Positions 48,831 through 59,210 of a stretch of DNA of 64,000 nt are shown here, piece after piece. A model generated the notes under the pieces. That model did no database searches. It was not told the origin of the DNA and was given only the letters and a program-made list of their open reading frames with translations. This DNA is from Rheinheimera soli. GTDB taxonomy: Bacteria > Pseudomonadota > Gammaproteobacteria > Enterobacterales > Alteromonadaceae. The translations under genes were made by a program, and so were the position numbers. The first letter of the stretch is position 1. Each line of letters opens with the position of its first letter. The stretch covers positions 36,401 to 100,400 of the forward strand of contig NZ_JAJOYU010000018.1 in the NCBI RefSeq assembly GCF_021290985.1. Reading direction: 5' to 3'.

Positions 48831-50281
48831 TGCAATACCGTTCTATTATCCGGATTTTAGGCCTGTTGGTTGCCATCTTCAGTATCACCATGTTACCGCC
48901 TGCCTTTATCGCCTACTGGTATCAGGATGGCGCTGGTGTCCCTTTTATTTTGTCTTTTTTCCTGTCGTTACTGATAGGTTTTGTCGTCTGGTACCCCAAC
49001 CGCAATGAGAAGTCTGAACTGAAGGTGCGGGAGGGCTTTTTAATCGTAGTTTTATTCTGGACTGTGCTGGGTGCCGTTGGTGCTTTGCCGTTCTGGCTGG
49101 CGGATAAACCTGATATGAATTTGGCCGCCAGTATGTTTGAGGCCTTTTCAGGTTTAACCACCACGGGCGCTACTGTACTGACAGGTTTAGAAAGCCTGCC
49201 TAAAGCTATATTGTATTACCGCCAGCAACTGCAATGGTTTGGTGGTATGGGGATTATCGTTTTAGCCGTGGCTATTCTGCCGATGTTAGGGGTGGGTGGT
49301 ATGCAGTTGTACCGGGCTGAAACTCCGGGTCCGGTCAAAGACAATAAAATGACGCCCCGTATTGCCGATACAGCCAAGCATCTGTGGTTTATTTATCTGG
49401 GCATAACCATAGCCTGCGCTTTGTCTTTTTATATTGCGGGCATGAGTGCTTTTGATGCCATTTGTCATGCCTTTTCTACTGTGGCTATAGGTGGTTTTTC
49501 TACTTACGACGCCAGCATCGGTTACTTTAATAGTGTCAGTATCAATATGATTTGTGTGGTGTTTCTGCTGATCAGCTCAGTCAATTTCCCACTGCATTTT
49601 GCGGCTGTGCGTGGCAAAAATATCAAAACCTACTGGCGTGATCCTGAGCTAAAAGCTTTTATGGTGATCCAGCTGGCGTTGATGGTGATTTGTTTTCTGG
49701 TGCTTTTGGAAGAGCAAATTTATCCGGACTGGCTCAGCGCGCTAAACCATGGCTTGTTTCAGGCCGTGTCTATGTCGACTACTGCTGGTTTTTCTACAGC
49801 AAGCTTTTCCAGCTGGCCTTTGTTTTTGCCTATTTTGCTGATTTTCGCCAGCTTTATCGGTGGTTGTGCAGGTTCGACTGCCGGTGGTTTAAAAGTAGTC
49901 AGGGTGTTGCTGTTATTCCTGCAAGGCAAAAGGGAGCTAAACCGCCTAGTGCATCCACGGGCTGTGTATTCCATCAAGCTTGGGCGGCGGCCTGTGCCGG
50001 ATCGGATAGTGGAAGCGGTTTGGGGATTTTTTGCAGCTTATACCCTGGTGTTTGTGGTCATTATGTTATTGCTGTTGTTGGTGGGCATGGACAATATCAG
50101 CGCCTTTACCGCCACAGCCGCCTGTTTAAATAACTTAGGCCCGGGCTTAGGTGAAGTAGCAGCCAACTTTGCCTCAGTGCCTGATGCAGGCAAGTGGATT
50201 TTAGTAGTGGCTATGATTTTTGGACGTTTAGAGATATTTACGCTGCTGGTGCTGTTTACTGCGGCATTCTGGAAGGATTAA
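48830..50281 (+). CDS. trkH: Trk potassium uptake protein TrkH
   Basis: A 483-residue membrane pore. It has four repeated P-loop-like segments, seen as TTTGATVLTG, TVAIGGFSTYD, STTAGFSTA and NNLGPGLGEV, which line the K+ selectivity filter. About ten membrane helices are predicted. It pairs with TrkA, encoded next door on the opposite strand. Coupled to yigZ. Confidence 0.95.
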   Translation: MQYRSIIRILGLLVAIFSITMLPPAFIAYWYQDGAGVPFILSFFLSLLIGFVVWYPNRNEKSELKVREGFLIVVLFWTVLGAVGALPFWLADKPDMNLAASMFEAFSGLTTTGATVLTGLESLPKAILYYRQQLQWFGGMGIIVLAVAILPMLGVGGMQLYRAETPGPVKDNKMTPRIADTAKHLWFIYLGITIACALSFYIAGMSAFDAICHAFSTVAIGGFSTYDASIGYFNSVSINMICVVFLLISSVNFPLHFAAVRGKNIKTYWRDPELKAFMVIQLALMVICFLVLLEEQIYPDWLSALNHGLFQAVSMSTTAGFSTASFSSWPLFLPILLIFASFIGGCAGSTAGGLKVVRVLLLFLQGKRELNRLVHPRAVYSIKLGRRPVPDRIVEAVWGFFAAYTLVFVVIMLLLLLVGMDNISAFTATAACLNNLGPGLGEVAANFASVPDAGKWILVVAMIFGRLEIFTLLVLFTAAFWKD

Positions 50282-50313
50282 ACCTTTTGTTGTATTCGAT
50301 TTGAATTTTAGAC

Positions 50314-50338
50314 GGGCGCGGATAAACCGCGCACCTAC
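50314..50338 (-). repeat. REP-like hairpin with a GTAG head
   Basis: On the minus strand the element reads GTAGGTGCGCGG-TTTAT-CCGCGCCC. A GTAG tetranucleotide before an imperfect GC palindrome is the shape of REP elements mobilised by RAYT transposases. It sits in the 67-nt gap between trkH and trkA and may act as a bidirectional transcript end. Only one copy was seen in the window. Confidence 0.5.
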
Positions 50339-50348
50339 AGTGTGTGCA

Positions 50349-51725
50349 TCAAATAAATATCGCGCTGACCTGGAATAAGCGTTCCACTTCAGTGATGTAC
50401 TTTTTATCCACCAAAAATAAAATCACATGGTCGTCGGTTTCAATTACTACGTTATCGTGGGCTATCAATACTTCGTCGCCGCGCACTATGGCACCTATGG
50501 TCGCACCTGGTGGCAGTTTGATCTGACCTATGGCCTGACCTACCACTTTTGATGTCGACTTATCACCATGAGCAACCGCCTCAATAGCTTCTGCAGCTCC
50601 TCTGCGCAGTGAGTAAACGTTCACTATGTCACCGCGGCGGATATGGGTCAGCAAAGCTGAAATAGTGGCTTGTTGTGGCGATACGGCTATATCCACTTCG
50701 CCACCTTGCAGCAAATCCACATAAGCACCGCGTTTAATCAGCACCATGGTTTTTTGTGCGCCCATACGTTTGGCCAGCATGGCCGACATAATATTGGCTT
50801 CATCGTCATTGGTGACTGCTAAAAATACGTCCACCTGTTCGATGTTTTCTTCTTCCAATAGCTCAGGATCTGAAGCGTCGCCAATATAAACCACCGTATT
50901 GTCCAAAGCGCTGGACAGGTATTCGGCACGCTCTTTACTGCGCTCGATCAGTTTTACGCTGTGGTTTTTCTCTAAAGCACGGGCCAAACCATAACCGACG
51001 TTACCACCACCAGCGATCATAATGCGGTGGTAGCTTTTCTCCAGCTTTTGCAGCTCGCTCATCACAGCTCGGATATGTTTAGTCGCAGCGACAAAAAACA
51101 CTTCATCGTCTGCTTCAATGACTGTGGTGCCTAAAGGCTTAATAGCGTGACCACGACGATAAATAGCAGCAACACGGGCATCCACATGCGGCATATGCTG
51201 TTTTAAGGTGGATAACGCATGGCCTACCAGCAAACCTCCGTAATAGGCTTTGACTGCCACTAAACTAACCTGACCTTCAGCAAATTCAACCACCTGCAAA
51301 GCGCCCGGATAGTCGATCAGGCGTTTGATATAGTCGGTGACCAGAGTTTCAGGGGAGATAAAGTGATCGACCGGCATATCGTCTTTGTTAAACAACTGGT
51401 CGCGGTATTTCAGATACTGGTTAGTGCGGATACGGGCAATTTTCAGCGGTGTATTAAAAATACTGTATGCCACCTGACAAGCGACTATGTTTACTTCGTC
51501 GCTGCTGGTGACGGCAATAATCATATCGGCGTCTTCAGCACCAGCACGTTTTAAAATATCCGGGTGCGCACTATGGCCATGCACTACCTGCAAATCGTAT
51601 CTGTCTTGCAGGGCGCGTAGCTTTTCAATATTGGTGTCGACGACAGTAATGTCGTTTTGTTCACCGACCAGGTTTTCCGCTAAAGTGCCACCAACCTGAC
51701 CTGCACCCAAAATGATAATTTTCAT
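50349..51725 (-). CDS. trkA: Trk system potassium transporter TrkA
   Basis: A 458-residue regulatory subunit with two RCK repeats. Each repeat has an NAD-binding Rossmann fold: [19 protein letters not shown] at the N-terminus and [19 protein letters not shown] near 235. Each is followed by a TrkA-C domain. It binds NAD(H) and ATP and gates TrkH. It converges on trkH and is followed by rsmB in the reverse direction of transcription order (rsmB is upstream). Confidence 0.95.
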   Translation of the reverse strand: MKIIILGAGQVGGTLAENLVGEQNDITVVDTNIEKLRALQDRYDLQVVHGHSAHPDILKRAGAEDADMIIAVTSSDEVNIVACQVAYSIFNTPLKIARIRTNQYLKYRDQLFNKDDMPVDHFISPETLVTDYIKRLIDYPGALQVVEFAEGQVSLVAVKAYYGGLLVGHALSTLKQHMPHVDARVAAIYRRGHAIKPLGTTVIEADDEVFFVAATKHIRAVMSELQKLEKSYHRIMIAGGGNVGYGLARALEKNHSVKLIERSKERAEYLSSALDNTVVYIGDASDPELLEEENIEQVDVFLAVTNDDEANIMSAMLAKRMGAQKTMVLIKRGAYVDLLQGGEVDIAVSPQQATISALLTHIRRGDIVNVYSLRRGAAEAIEAVAHGDKSTSKVVGQAIGQIKLPPGATIGAIVRGDEVLIAHDNVVIETDDHVILFLVDKKYITEVERLFQVSAIFI

Positions 51726-51737
51726 AAAGCCTCTGCG

Positions 51738-53036
51738 TTACCGCTTTGTCTTGCGAAGTTTGGCATAAAAGAAACCATCCATCTGCTGTTGTCCCGGCAG
51801 AATTTGCCAGTGCAACTGCGGGTGACTGTCGGCCAGCGGGATTAATGTTGCATCAGGGTAGTCTGCTAAAAAGGCCTGGATTTGTTGCAGGTTTTCTTCC
51901 CGCAATACAGAGCAGGTGGCATACAACAATTCGGCATCAGCTTTTAATAAAGGCCAGATCTTGCGCAGAATGTCTTGTTGTAGCTCGACTAATGGCGCTA
52001 TATCGGTTTTTTTCCGTAACCAGCGAATATCAGGGTGACGACGGATCACGCCGGTGGCTGAACAAGGCACATCCAGCAAAATGCGGTCAAAGGTTTGAAA
52101 ACCAGCCCAGTCGTCCGGGTCTGCAGCGTCAGCAGCCATTACACGGGCATCTAAACCTAAGCGGTCCAGATTGTCGTATACCCTGTCTAAACGGCGTGGG
52201 TCTTTATCCAGCGCTAATACATCGGCTTCTGGTGCAAGTTCCAGTATATGGCAAGTTTTGCCACCAGGAGCACAGCAGGCATCTAATACCGAATCTTTAT
52301 TACGTGCGCCGAGGAAATAAGCCGCATGCTGGGCTGCGCCATCTTGTACTGAAAACCAGCCATCGGCATAACCTGGTAATAAGGTCACATCAGAAGCTTG
52401 CTCTAATAACAGAGCACAAGGTAAATAAGCAAAAGGTTGGCTGGCAGCTATGCCTTCAGCTGCAAGCGCTGCTAAATAAGCTTCGGGTGTAGTACGTAGC
52501 TGATTTACCCGCAGCCATAAAGGGGCTTTTTGCTGATTTTCATCCAGTATCTGTTGCCAGTTGTCCGGATAAGCTTGTTGCAACTGGGTGATGATCCAGC
52601 TTGGGTGGTTGTACTGCACAGGTAACGGCGCGTCCTGAAAATCAAACACTTCAGGTTTTCGCTGCACTGAACGTAATACGGCATTAATTAAACCCGTCAG
52701 GCTTTGGCCTTTTAATTCACGGGCTGCTTCGACTGTTTCGCCTATGGCGGCATGGTCTGGTACCCGTAAAAACTTCAGCTGATATAAACCAACGTAAATT
52801 AAGAACTGCAAAGGGCGCAGGTGTTTGACCAGTGGTTTATCCATCAGCTTCTGACAAACAGTTTCCAGCTGAGGCAAATAGCGCATCACGCCAAAACAGA
52901 TTTCCTGCAGCAGGGCTTTATCTAAAGGCGAGTCCAGTTCTTGCTGAGCTTTATGCAACACTTCTGATAAAGATTTACCCTGATCCACCACCTGATAACA
53001 GGCTGTTGCCGCCAGGGCGCGTAAATTTTTACTCAT
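51738..53036 (-). CDS. rsmB: 16S rRNA (cytosine967-C5)-methyltransferase
   Basis: A 432-residue RsmB/Sun protein. An N-terminal NusB-like domain (about 1-140) is followed by a SAM domain with LDACCAPGGKTCHILEL and DVPCSATGVIRRHPDI, the catalytic Cys region, and ATCSVLREEN. It methylates C967 of 16S rRNA. It overlaps fmt by one base (TGATG) and sits in the conserved def-fmt-rsmB-trkA cluster. Confidence 0.95.
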   Translation of the reverse strand: MSKNLRALAATACYQVVDQGKSLSEVLHKAQQELDSPLDKALLQEICFGVMRYLPQLETVCQKLMDKPLVKHLRPLQFLIYVGLYQLKFLRVPDHAAIGETVEAARELKGQSLTGLINAVLRSVQRKPEVFDFQDAPLPVQYNHPSWIITQLQQAYPDNWQQILDENQQKAPLWLRVNQLRTTPEAYLAALAAEGIAASQPFAYLPCALLLEQASDVTLLPGYADGWFSVQDGAAQHAAYFLGARNKDSVLDACCAPGGKTCHILELAPEADVLALDKDPRRLDRVYDNLDRLGLDARVMAADAADPDDWAGFQTFDRILLDVPCSATGVIRRHPDIRWLRKKTDIAPLVELQQDILRKIWPLLKADAELLYATCSVLREENLQQIQAFLADYPDATLIPLADSHPQLHWQILPGQQQMDGFFYAKLRKTKR

Positions 53037-53995
53037 CAGCTCTGTCCATCAACATTGGTCAGCATCTGTCCAGGTTGAAACCAGTCGGCGCGGCCATTGA
53101 GGAAATCCATCACTTTCATGGCTTTTTTGCCGGCAGGTTGTAATTCGGTGATTACTAAAACTCCATCAGCGGTTTGAATGGCAATGCCTTTTTTATCCAC
53201 CCGCAGTACCTGACCTGGCGTGCCAGAACCTGGTTCTGTGACAGCGCGCCAGATTTTCAGCTGCTGAGCACCCAGTTGCAGATAACTGATAGGCCAGGGA
53301 TTAAAAGCTCGGATTTCGCGTTCAAGCGCAGCGGCTGGTTTGCTGAAATCCAATAAAGCTTCTTCTTTAGATAATTTTTCGGCGTAGTTGGCTAACTCAT
53401 CTTGTTGTGGCTGAGCTTGGGCTTGCAATGCTTCCAGATTGGCTAAAGCTTCTACTAAAGCGACTGGACCTGTTAACGCCAGTTTGTCGTATAAGCTGGT
53501 GCTGGTCTCATCCACTGCTATAGGGGTGCTGACTTTACTCAGCATAGCGCCTGTATCTAAACCTATATCCATCTGCATAATAGTGACACCAGATTCGGCA
53601 TCACCAGCCCAAATAGCGCGTTGAATAGGAGCAGCACCACGCCAGCGTGGTAATAACGAGCCATGCACATTGATACAACCTAAACGAGGAGCATCCAGTG
53701 CGGCTTGTGGCAGGATCAGGCCATAAGCCACCACTATCATCAGATCGGCATTTAACGCCGCTAGTTCTTGTTGAGCAGCGGCTTTTTTTAACGACTTTGG
53801 CTGATACACCGGAATATCGTGTTGCAATGCCAGTTGTTTCACCGGGCTTTGTTGCAACTGATGACCACGACCTGCAGGTCTGTCGGGTTGACTGTAGACG
53901 GCAATCACCTGATGAGGAGAATCCAGCAGGGCAGCGAGATGGCGGGCAGCGAAATCTGGTGTGCCCGCAAAAATAATACGTAAAGGAGTGGTCAA
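53036..53995 (-). CDS. fmt: Methionyl-tRNA formyltransferase
   Basis: A 319-residue Fmt. The likely start is TTG at 53995 with an AGGA about 6 nt upstream, giving (M)[19 protein letters not shown], which aligns with E. coli Fmt. An ATG at 54064 would overlap def by 53 nt and add unrelated residues. The catalytic [17 protein letters not shown] and AYGLILPQ are present. It formylates initiator tRNA using 10-formyl-THF. Confidence 0.94.
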   Translation of the reverse strand: MTTPLRIIFAGTPDFAARHLAALLDSPHQVIAVYSQPDRPAGRGHQLQQSPVKQLALQHDIPVYQPKSLKKAAAQQELAALNADLMIVVAYGLILPQAALDAPRLGCINVHGSLLPRWRGAAPIQRAIWAGDAESGVTIMQMDIGLDTGAMLSKVSTPIAVDETSTSLYDKLALTGPVALVEALANLEALQAQAQPQQDELANYAEKLSKEEALLDFSKPAAALEREIRAFNPWPISYLQLGAQQLKIWRAVTEPGSGTPGQVLRVDKKGIAIQTADGVLVITELQPAGKKAMKVMDFLNGRADWFQPGQMLTNVDGQS

Positions 53996-54011
53996 AATAG
54001 TTCCTGCTTGG

Positions 54012-54518
54012 TTAACGGGCCGCGAGGCGAGCTTCTTTTTCCAGCTTTTTCTTAATACGGTCACGTTTTAACGGCGATAAATAATCGATAAACAACTTGC
54101 CCATTAAATGGTCCAGTTCGTGCTGTAAACAAATCGCCAGTAAACCTTCAGCCTGAATTTCAAACCACTCGCCTTTGGTGTTTTGTGCTTTGACTGTCAC
54201 AGCAGCAGCACGCTCTACTTTGGCGTAGCTTTGTGGCACTGATAAACAGCCTTCTTCGTATTCAGTGTCACCACTTTTGGCAATGATTTCCGGATTGATA
54301 AAAATCATCGGCTCGTCACGGTTTTCTGAGATATCGATCACGACAACACGCTTGTGCACATTGACCTGAGTGGCGGCTAAACCTATGCCATTTTCGGCAT
54401 ACATAGTGTCCAGCATATCTGCTGTTAGTTGCTTAATTTCAGCCGTTACTTCAGGCACAGCAGCGGCTACGGTGCGTAAACGGTCGTCTGGATAATGTAA
54501 AACTGTTAATACTGTCAT
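54012..54518 (-). CDS. def: Peptide deformylase
   Basis: A 168-residue metalloenzyme. The three motifs [13 protein letters not shown] and QHELDH (metal-binding) are all present. It removes the formyl group from nascent proteins. It starts the leftward def-fmt-rsmB-trkA operon and is divergent from the LysM gene. Confidence 0.97.
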   Translation of the reverse strand: MTVLTVLHYPDDRLRTVAAAVPEVTAEIKQLTADMLDTMYAENGIGLAATQVNVHKRVVVIDISENRDEPMIFINPEIIAKSGDTEYEEGCLSVPQSYAKVERAAAVTVKAQNTKGEWFEIQAEGLLAICLQHELDHLMGKLFIDYLSPLKRDRIKKKLEKEARLAAR

Positions 54519-54639
54519 GGAACCTACAAAAGTCGTCTATGTTCAATTGGCTGTGCTATGGTCTAATTTTAGCCATTTATGCACAGTATGAATAGCTTAG
54601 TGTGCAAGAATTACTATAAGTACGGATGAGGACGGTGTT

Positions 54640-55797
54640 ATGCGACAGCAGCTTCTTGCTATTTTAGTCAGCTTCTCTGTGTTTTTCAGTACTATTCTGC
54701 TGGCTGACGAGCTGAAACTCAAGGCTGATGCGCCTACCTTGTATCAGGTCAAGGCAGGCGACACCTTATGGGATATCGCTGGCTTGTATTTGCAACATCC
54801 CTGGTTATGGCCACGTTTATGGAAGCTAAACCCACAAGTGAATAACCCCCATCTGATTTACCCCGGTGATGAGTTGCACTTGCAGTTTGATGCTGATGGT
54901 CAACCGATACTGAGGTTAAATAGCCAGCGAGCGACAGCCAGCAGCTCCGACGTTACGCAAGCTCAAAGCAATACCTCAGCTGCGGGCGCTATCAAATTAA
55001 CTCCTCTAATCCGCCGTGTAGCAAAAGCTGATAAACCAGTGCCGTCCATAGCGCTTGCCGGTATCGAGCCTTTTTTATCGGAAGAACAATTGGTCTCCGA
55101 AGATCAACTGGAAAGCCTGCCTTATGTGTTGGGGGGCAAGGATAACGTGAAAAACGCTGTATCCGGCCATCTGCTTTATGTGCAGGGGGAGTTGGATCAA
55201 ACTCAGCGTTATGGCATTTACCGTCAGGGGGAAGCTTATGAAGACCCACAAAGCGGTGATGTATTGGGTTATGAAGCTGTGTTACTGGCAGAAGCTAAAG
55301 TGTTGCCACCAGCTATGGTGGACGAACAGCAGATCAGCCGGATTGAAGTGCAAAAATCCAGGCGAGAAGTAAGGCAAGGCGATCGTTTATTGCCTATGCC
55401 GCAGCAGTCGGTGTATCCGGACTTTTTTCAGCTGCAATCGCCAGAAACTGTAGTATCAGGGGTAATAGTCGATAGCGCATCCCAGTGGCGTGAGTTTGCC
55501 AAAGGCGAAATTGTGCTGCTGAATCAAGGCCAAAATGCTCAGCTGCAACCTGGTCATTTGCTGGGAATATTTCGCCAATCACCCTCAGTCGTTGATTTTG
55601 GTGACAAACCTTCTTATCCGGAAGATAGCGACAAACTTCAGCGTACTTTGCATGAAGTGGTCGATTCTGCTGATGAAATGCCGACCGAACTCGTAGGTCA
55701 GCTGATGATTGTCAAAGTGAGTGAACACAGTAGTTTTGCGATGATTTTACGCACAGAGCAACCGGTACGGGTCGGAGATTTAATAGGTAATCTCTGA
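54640..55797 (+). CDS. LysM-domain periplasmic protein
   Basis: A 385-residue protein with a signal peptide (about 1-22, LLAILVSFSVFFSTILLA). A LysM module (about 35-82) has VKAGDTLWDIAGLYLQHPWL and HLIYPGDEL, expected to bind peptidoglycan. The remainder (about 140-385) is without a recognised enzyme motif but is rich in beta strands. The gene is conserved between def and dprA in this lineage (my recall of gene order), with 22 nt to dprA. Exact role unknown. Confidence 0.8.
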   Translation: MRQQLLAILVSFSVFFSTILLADELKLKADAPTLYQVKAGDTLWDIAGLYLQHPWLWPRLWKLNPQVNNPHLIYPGDELHLQFDADGQPILRLNSQRATASSSDVTQAQSNTSAAGAIKLTPLIRRVAKADKPVPSIALAGIEPFLSEEQLVSEDQLESLPYVLGGKDNVKNAVSGHLLYVQGELDQTQRYGIYRQGEAYEDPQSGDVLGYEAVLLAEAKVLPPAMVDEQQISRIEVQKSRREVRQGDRLLPMPQQSVYPDFFQLQSPETVVSGVIVDSASQWREFAKGEIVLLNQGQNAQLQPGHLLGIFRQSPSVVDFGDKPSYPEDSDKLQRTLHEVVDSADEMPTELVGQLMIVKVSEHSSFAMILRTEQPVRVGDLIGNL

Positions 55798-55819
55798 TGT
55801 TCTGGTATAGGAGAGGAAG

Positions 55820-56911
55820 ATGGATGACCTCGAGCATTGGATCCGCTTAGCCGCCATTCCGTCTATGGACAGGCTCAAGCATCAGCAGTGGGCAGAGCTG
55901 GTTTCTTCAGCTGATTTTCATCAACTGGATGATCACCAGCTGCAGCAGCTGGGTTTTACCCCCGGTCAAATCCAGTGCCACAGGGCTATTACTCCACAGC
56001 GCATTGAGCATTGCCTTAAGTGGCTAGATAGTAGCCCTGACCATCATTTTATCCGCTACACAGACCCGCTTTACCCTGACTTACTCAGCCAGATTAAACA
56101 GCCACCTTTTGCCTTGTTTATCAAAGGTAACCCGGCTTTGTTAAACGAAGCACAGATTGCGATAGTGGGCAGTCGCCAGCCCACAGCGACGGGAAAACAG
56201 GTAGCTTTTAATTTCGCAGCTGATTTATGCCGCTTGGGTTTAACTATCACCAGCGGTATGGCAAAAGGCATAGATGGTTGCAGCCACAGAGGCGCTTTGT
56301 CAGTAAAGGGCAACACCATAGCAGTGCTTGGCCATGGTTTTGATACTGTGTATCCGGCGCAGCATAAAGAGCTGGCAGCAGAAATTGCCAGCAGCGGCGC
56401 TTTGGTGTCGGAGTTTTTACCTGATGTACAGCCTAAAGGGGATCACTTTCCGCTGCGCAATCGTATAGTGGTAGGCTTAAGTTTAGGAACTTTGGTGGTG
56501 GAAGCTGCGCTGAAAAGTGGGTCTTTGATCAGCGCTGGTTATGCGGCAGAGTATAGCCGCGAGCTGTTTGTGATCCCAGGTTCCATCTACAATCCGCAGT
56601 CAGCAGGCTGTCATCAGTTAATTCAGCAAGGTGCTAAATTAACCACTTGTGTGGCCGATATCATAGAAGAATGGAGCTTTTTGCAAAATAACAGTCTAAG
56701 TACTGTACAGGACAAAGAAAAAAATTTACAAACAGGCTTGTTTGACGACGGCTTGTTGGCTAACGTAGGTGATGAGGCCACTGCGATTGATCGTATAGCA
56801 GAACGTAGTGGTTTATCTGTAGCGCAAGTCTCAATTGAATTACTTCAGCTGGAATTGGCCGGTGAAGTGGCAGCAGTACCTGGTGGTTACATCAGAGTGA
56901 GGAGGGCCTGA
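55820..56911 (+). CDS. dprA: DNA-processing protein DprA
   Basis: A 363-residue DprA/Smf protein. The Rossmann-like domain has IVGSRQPTATGKQVAFNFA, SGMAKGIDGCSHRGAL and FPLRNRIVVGLS. A C-terminal winged-helix-like tail (about 300-363) ends VPGGYIRVRRA. DprA loads RecA on incoming ssDNA during transformation. Two nt separate it from smg. Confidence 0.95.
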   Translation: MDDLEHWIRLAAIPSMDRLKHQQWAELVSSADFHQLDDHQLQQLGFTPGQIQCHRAITPQRIEHCLKWLDSSPDHHFIRYTDPLYPDLLSQIKQPPFALFIKGNPALLNEAQIAIVGSRQPTATGKQVAFNFAADLCRLGLTITSGMAKGIDGCSHRGALSVKGNTIAVLGHGFDTVYPAQHKELAAEIASSGALVSEFLPDVQPKGDHFPLRNRIVVGLSLGTLVVEAALKSGSLISAGYAAEYSRELFVIPGSIYNPQSAGCHQLIQQGAKLTTCVADIIEEWSFLQNNSLSTVQDKEKNLQTGLFDDGLLANVGDEATAIDRIAERSGLSVAQVSIELLQLELAGEVAAVPGGYIRVRRA

Positions 56912-56913
56912 CT

Positions 56914-57387
56914 ATGTTTGATATCCTCATATATTTGTTTGAAAACTACATCCACAACGAGTCAGAAATTTATGTGAATCATGCCGATCTGCAGCGTGAG
57001 CTCAGCAAAGCTGGTTTCCATGATGATGATATTTTTAAGGCCCTGCGCTGGCTGGATTCTTTATCTGCCTTGCAGGAAAGTCATGTTAAGCCCTATTTAA
57101 CCAAAGTGAATTCGACCGCAGTCCGTATTTATACTGTGGAAGAGCAACGTAAGCTGGAGACTGAGTGTCAGGGTTTCCTGCTGTTTCTGGAACAAATCAA
57201 CGTGCTGGATGCGCCCACCCGCGAGATGGTATTGGACAGAGTCATGGACCTGGATCAGAGTTCTGTCAGTCTGGACGATTTAAAATGGGTGGTGTTGATG
57301 GTGCTGTTTAATGTGCCTGGTCGTGAAAATGCTTATGCCCAGATGGAAGACCTTATTTTTGACGAACCTACAGGGCCGCTGCATTAA
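56914..57387 (+). CDS. smg: Smg-family protein
   Basis: A 157-residue acidic helical protein. It starts MFDILIYLFENYIHNE, and WVVLMVLFNVPGRENAYAQM ends it; both are signatures of the Smg (DUF494) family. It is found next to dprA in gammaproteobacteria. Function unknown. Confidence 0.92.
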   Translation: MFDILIYLFENYIHNESEIYVNHADLQRELSKAGFHDDDIFKALRWLDSLSALQESHVKPYLTKVNSTAVRIYTVEEQRKLETECQGFLLFLEQINVLDAPTREMVLDRVMDLDQSSVSLDDLKWVVLMVLFNVPGRENAYAQMEDLIFDEPTGPLH

Positions 57388-57398
57388 GCGGCCTTTTT
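57374..57398 (+). terminator. Terminator after smg
   Basis: A 7-bp GGCCGCT/AGCGGCC stem with a GCATTA loop overlaps the smg stop codon and is followed by TTTTT. Confidence 0.88.
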
Positions 57399-57470
57399 CG
57401 TTGCAAGCCTCGCTGTAACGACTATTACTTTGGGTATATAATCCCGGCAGTTTTCTTCTATGGCCTTTGT

Positions 57471-58016
57471 ATGTCCCAGTCTGACGATACACTTTTTCAA
57501 CACGAAAAAACCGCAGAGCCTTGTCCTCTGTGTGGCCATGCTTTGCAGATTAAAAGTGGCAAAAACGGGCCTTTTTTAGGCTGTAGCAACTATCCGGCCT
57601 GTAATTACCTTAAAGCACTGCATCCACATGAAAATACAGTGGTAAAAGTGTTAGAGGATCAACTTTGTCCAGAATGTGGAAACGAGCTGGCAGTCAAAAA
57701 TGGTCGCTACGGTATGTTTATTGGCTGTAGCCATTATCCGCATTGTCATTTTATTGTGCATGCCGACGAACCCGAACCCAGTGATGTGCCTTGCCCTGAA
57801 TGCAAAAAAGGTCAGTTGCTGGAGCGTACCAGTAAATACGGTAAAGCCTTTTATGGCTGCAGCAGATATCCGGACTGCAAATGCCTGCTGAATTTTAAGC
57901 CTGTCATGGGGCAGTGCCAGTTCTGTAATTATCCACTTTTAATGGAAAAACCTTCGGCTTCTGGTGTGAAACTACTCTGTGCTAGCAAAAAATGTCAGAA
58001 AGTGCAGGGGAATTAA
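57471..58016 (+). CDS. Topoisomerase-type C4 zinc-finger protein (YrdD-like)
   Basis: A 181-residue protein made of three full and one shorter C4 zinc-finger units: CPLCG...GCSNYPAC, CPECG...GCSHYPHC, CPECK...GCSRYPDC, and CQFC...CASKKC. These resemble the C-terminal zinc domains of type IA topoisomerase, but no catalytic topoisomerase domain is present. It may bind ssDNA. Related to E. coli YrdD. It stands between smg and purK. Confidence 0.88.
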   Translation: MSQSDDTLFQHEKTAEPCPLCGHALQIKSGKNGPFLGCSNYPACNYLKALHPHENTVVKVLEDQLCPECGNELAVKNGRYGMFIGCSHYPHCHFIVHADEPEPSDVPCPECKKGQLLERTSKYGKAFYGCSRYPDCKCLLNFKPVMGQCQFCNYPLLMEKPSASGVKLLCASKKCQKVQGN

Positions 58017-58055
58017 AGCTGGCAAAGAAAGGGGGCCTTCGCCAGCATGAGAGTG

Positions 58056-59207
58056 TTATTGCAGTTGTTTCAGACGCGCCGCGACTAAATCCAACTCTGG
58101 AAATTCATCTTCCGGCAAATGTTGACGTAGCAAATCAAAACGTTGCGCCAGTTCGCTGGTGCTGGTTGCGCTTAAATTGATATGACCCATTTTGCGACCT
58201 GGTCTTTTGCCTTTGCCGTACCAGTGCAAATGGCAGCTTGGTAAGCTTAATACTGCAGGGCTGACATGATCCTCACCCAGAATATTCACCATTAAGGTTG
58301 GACGCACTAAAGCTGTGCTGCCCAAAGGCAAACCACAAACAGCCCGTAAATGGTTTTCAAACTGACAGGTGTCGGCACCTTGTTGGGTCCAGTGTCCTGA
58401 GTTATGCACCCGTGGTGCTATCTCATTCACCAGCAGCTTGTCGCCCACCTGAAAAAACTCCAGCGCCAATACACCCACGTAATCCAAAGCCGTAGCTACA
58501 GCTTCAAACATCTGCTTGGCTTGTTGCTGCAATTCCTGTTGACCAGGTAAAGCGAGAGATACCGCCAGCACACCTGCCACATGATGATTTTCCGTCAGAG
58601 GATAAACCACCATATCGCCAGCCTGGTTACGGGCGCCGACTAAACTAACTTCACGGTCAAAACGGACAAACTGCTCCGCCACTATAGCTTGGGGTAACGT
58701 GTGATCGGCGCCTGCCATAAACTGCTGAATATCAGCCCACACTGCTTGTGCGTCCGCCTGAGTTTTTAAGCGCCATTGGCCTTTGCCGTCATAACCTGCC
58801 AACGCGCTTTTCAGCACCAGTGGCAAACCCAGCTGTTCAATCGCCTGATAAAAATCCTGTTCAGTCACAACAATTTTATAAGCAGCGTTGGTCACGCCTG
58901 CTTTATCCAGCAGTTGTTTTTCCTGACGGCGATCGCCACCTGCTTTTATCGCAGTGCTGTTTGGTAAAAACTTACCGCTTTGCTGACACAGCTCCTGCAC
59001 CGGATAAGGGATATGCTCAAACTCTGAGGTGATCACATCCGCATGGGCTATAGCTTGTGCCAGACCAGTGCCCAGTTTTTGCTGAGTGACAGGGTCAACA
59101 ATAGTGTCGCTGTTCACATCATAAGCCGAGACTTTTAAATTCAGTGGAGTACCTGCCAGGCTCATCATACGAGCCAGTTGACCAGCACCTAAAACCAGAA
59201 CCTTCAT
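58056..59207 (-). CDS. purK: 5-(carboxyamino)imidazole ribonucleotide synthase
   Basis: A 383-residue ATP-grasp enzyme. It starts MKVLVLGAGQLARMM, with VLKSALAGYDGKGQW and NEIAPRVHNSGHWT as the ATP-grasp and substrate motifs. It carboxylates AIR with bicarbonate and ATP in purine synthesis. The start is ATG 59207; a TTG one codon earlier lies beside the purE stop. It follows purE with a 3-nt gap. Confidence 0.94.
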   Translation of the reverse strand: MKVLVLGAGQLARMMSLAGTPLNLKVSAYDVNSDTIVDPVTQQKLGTGLAQAIAHADVITSEFEHIPYPVQELCQQSGKFLPNSTAIKAGGDRRQEKQLLDKAGVTNAAYKIVVTEQDFYQAIEQLGLPLVLKSALAGYDGKGQWRLKTQADAQAVWADIQQFMAGADHTLPQAIVAEQFVRFDREVSLVGARNQAGDMVVYPLTENHHVAGVLAVSLALPGQQELQQQAKQMFEAVATALDYVGVLALEFFQVGDKLLVNEIAPRVHNSGHWTQQGADTCQFENHLRAVCGLPLGSTALVRPTLMVNILGEDHVSPAVLSLPSCHLHWYGKGKRPGRKMGHINLSATSTSELAQRFDLLRQHLPEDEFPELDLVAARLKQLQ

Positions 59208-59210
59208 CAA

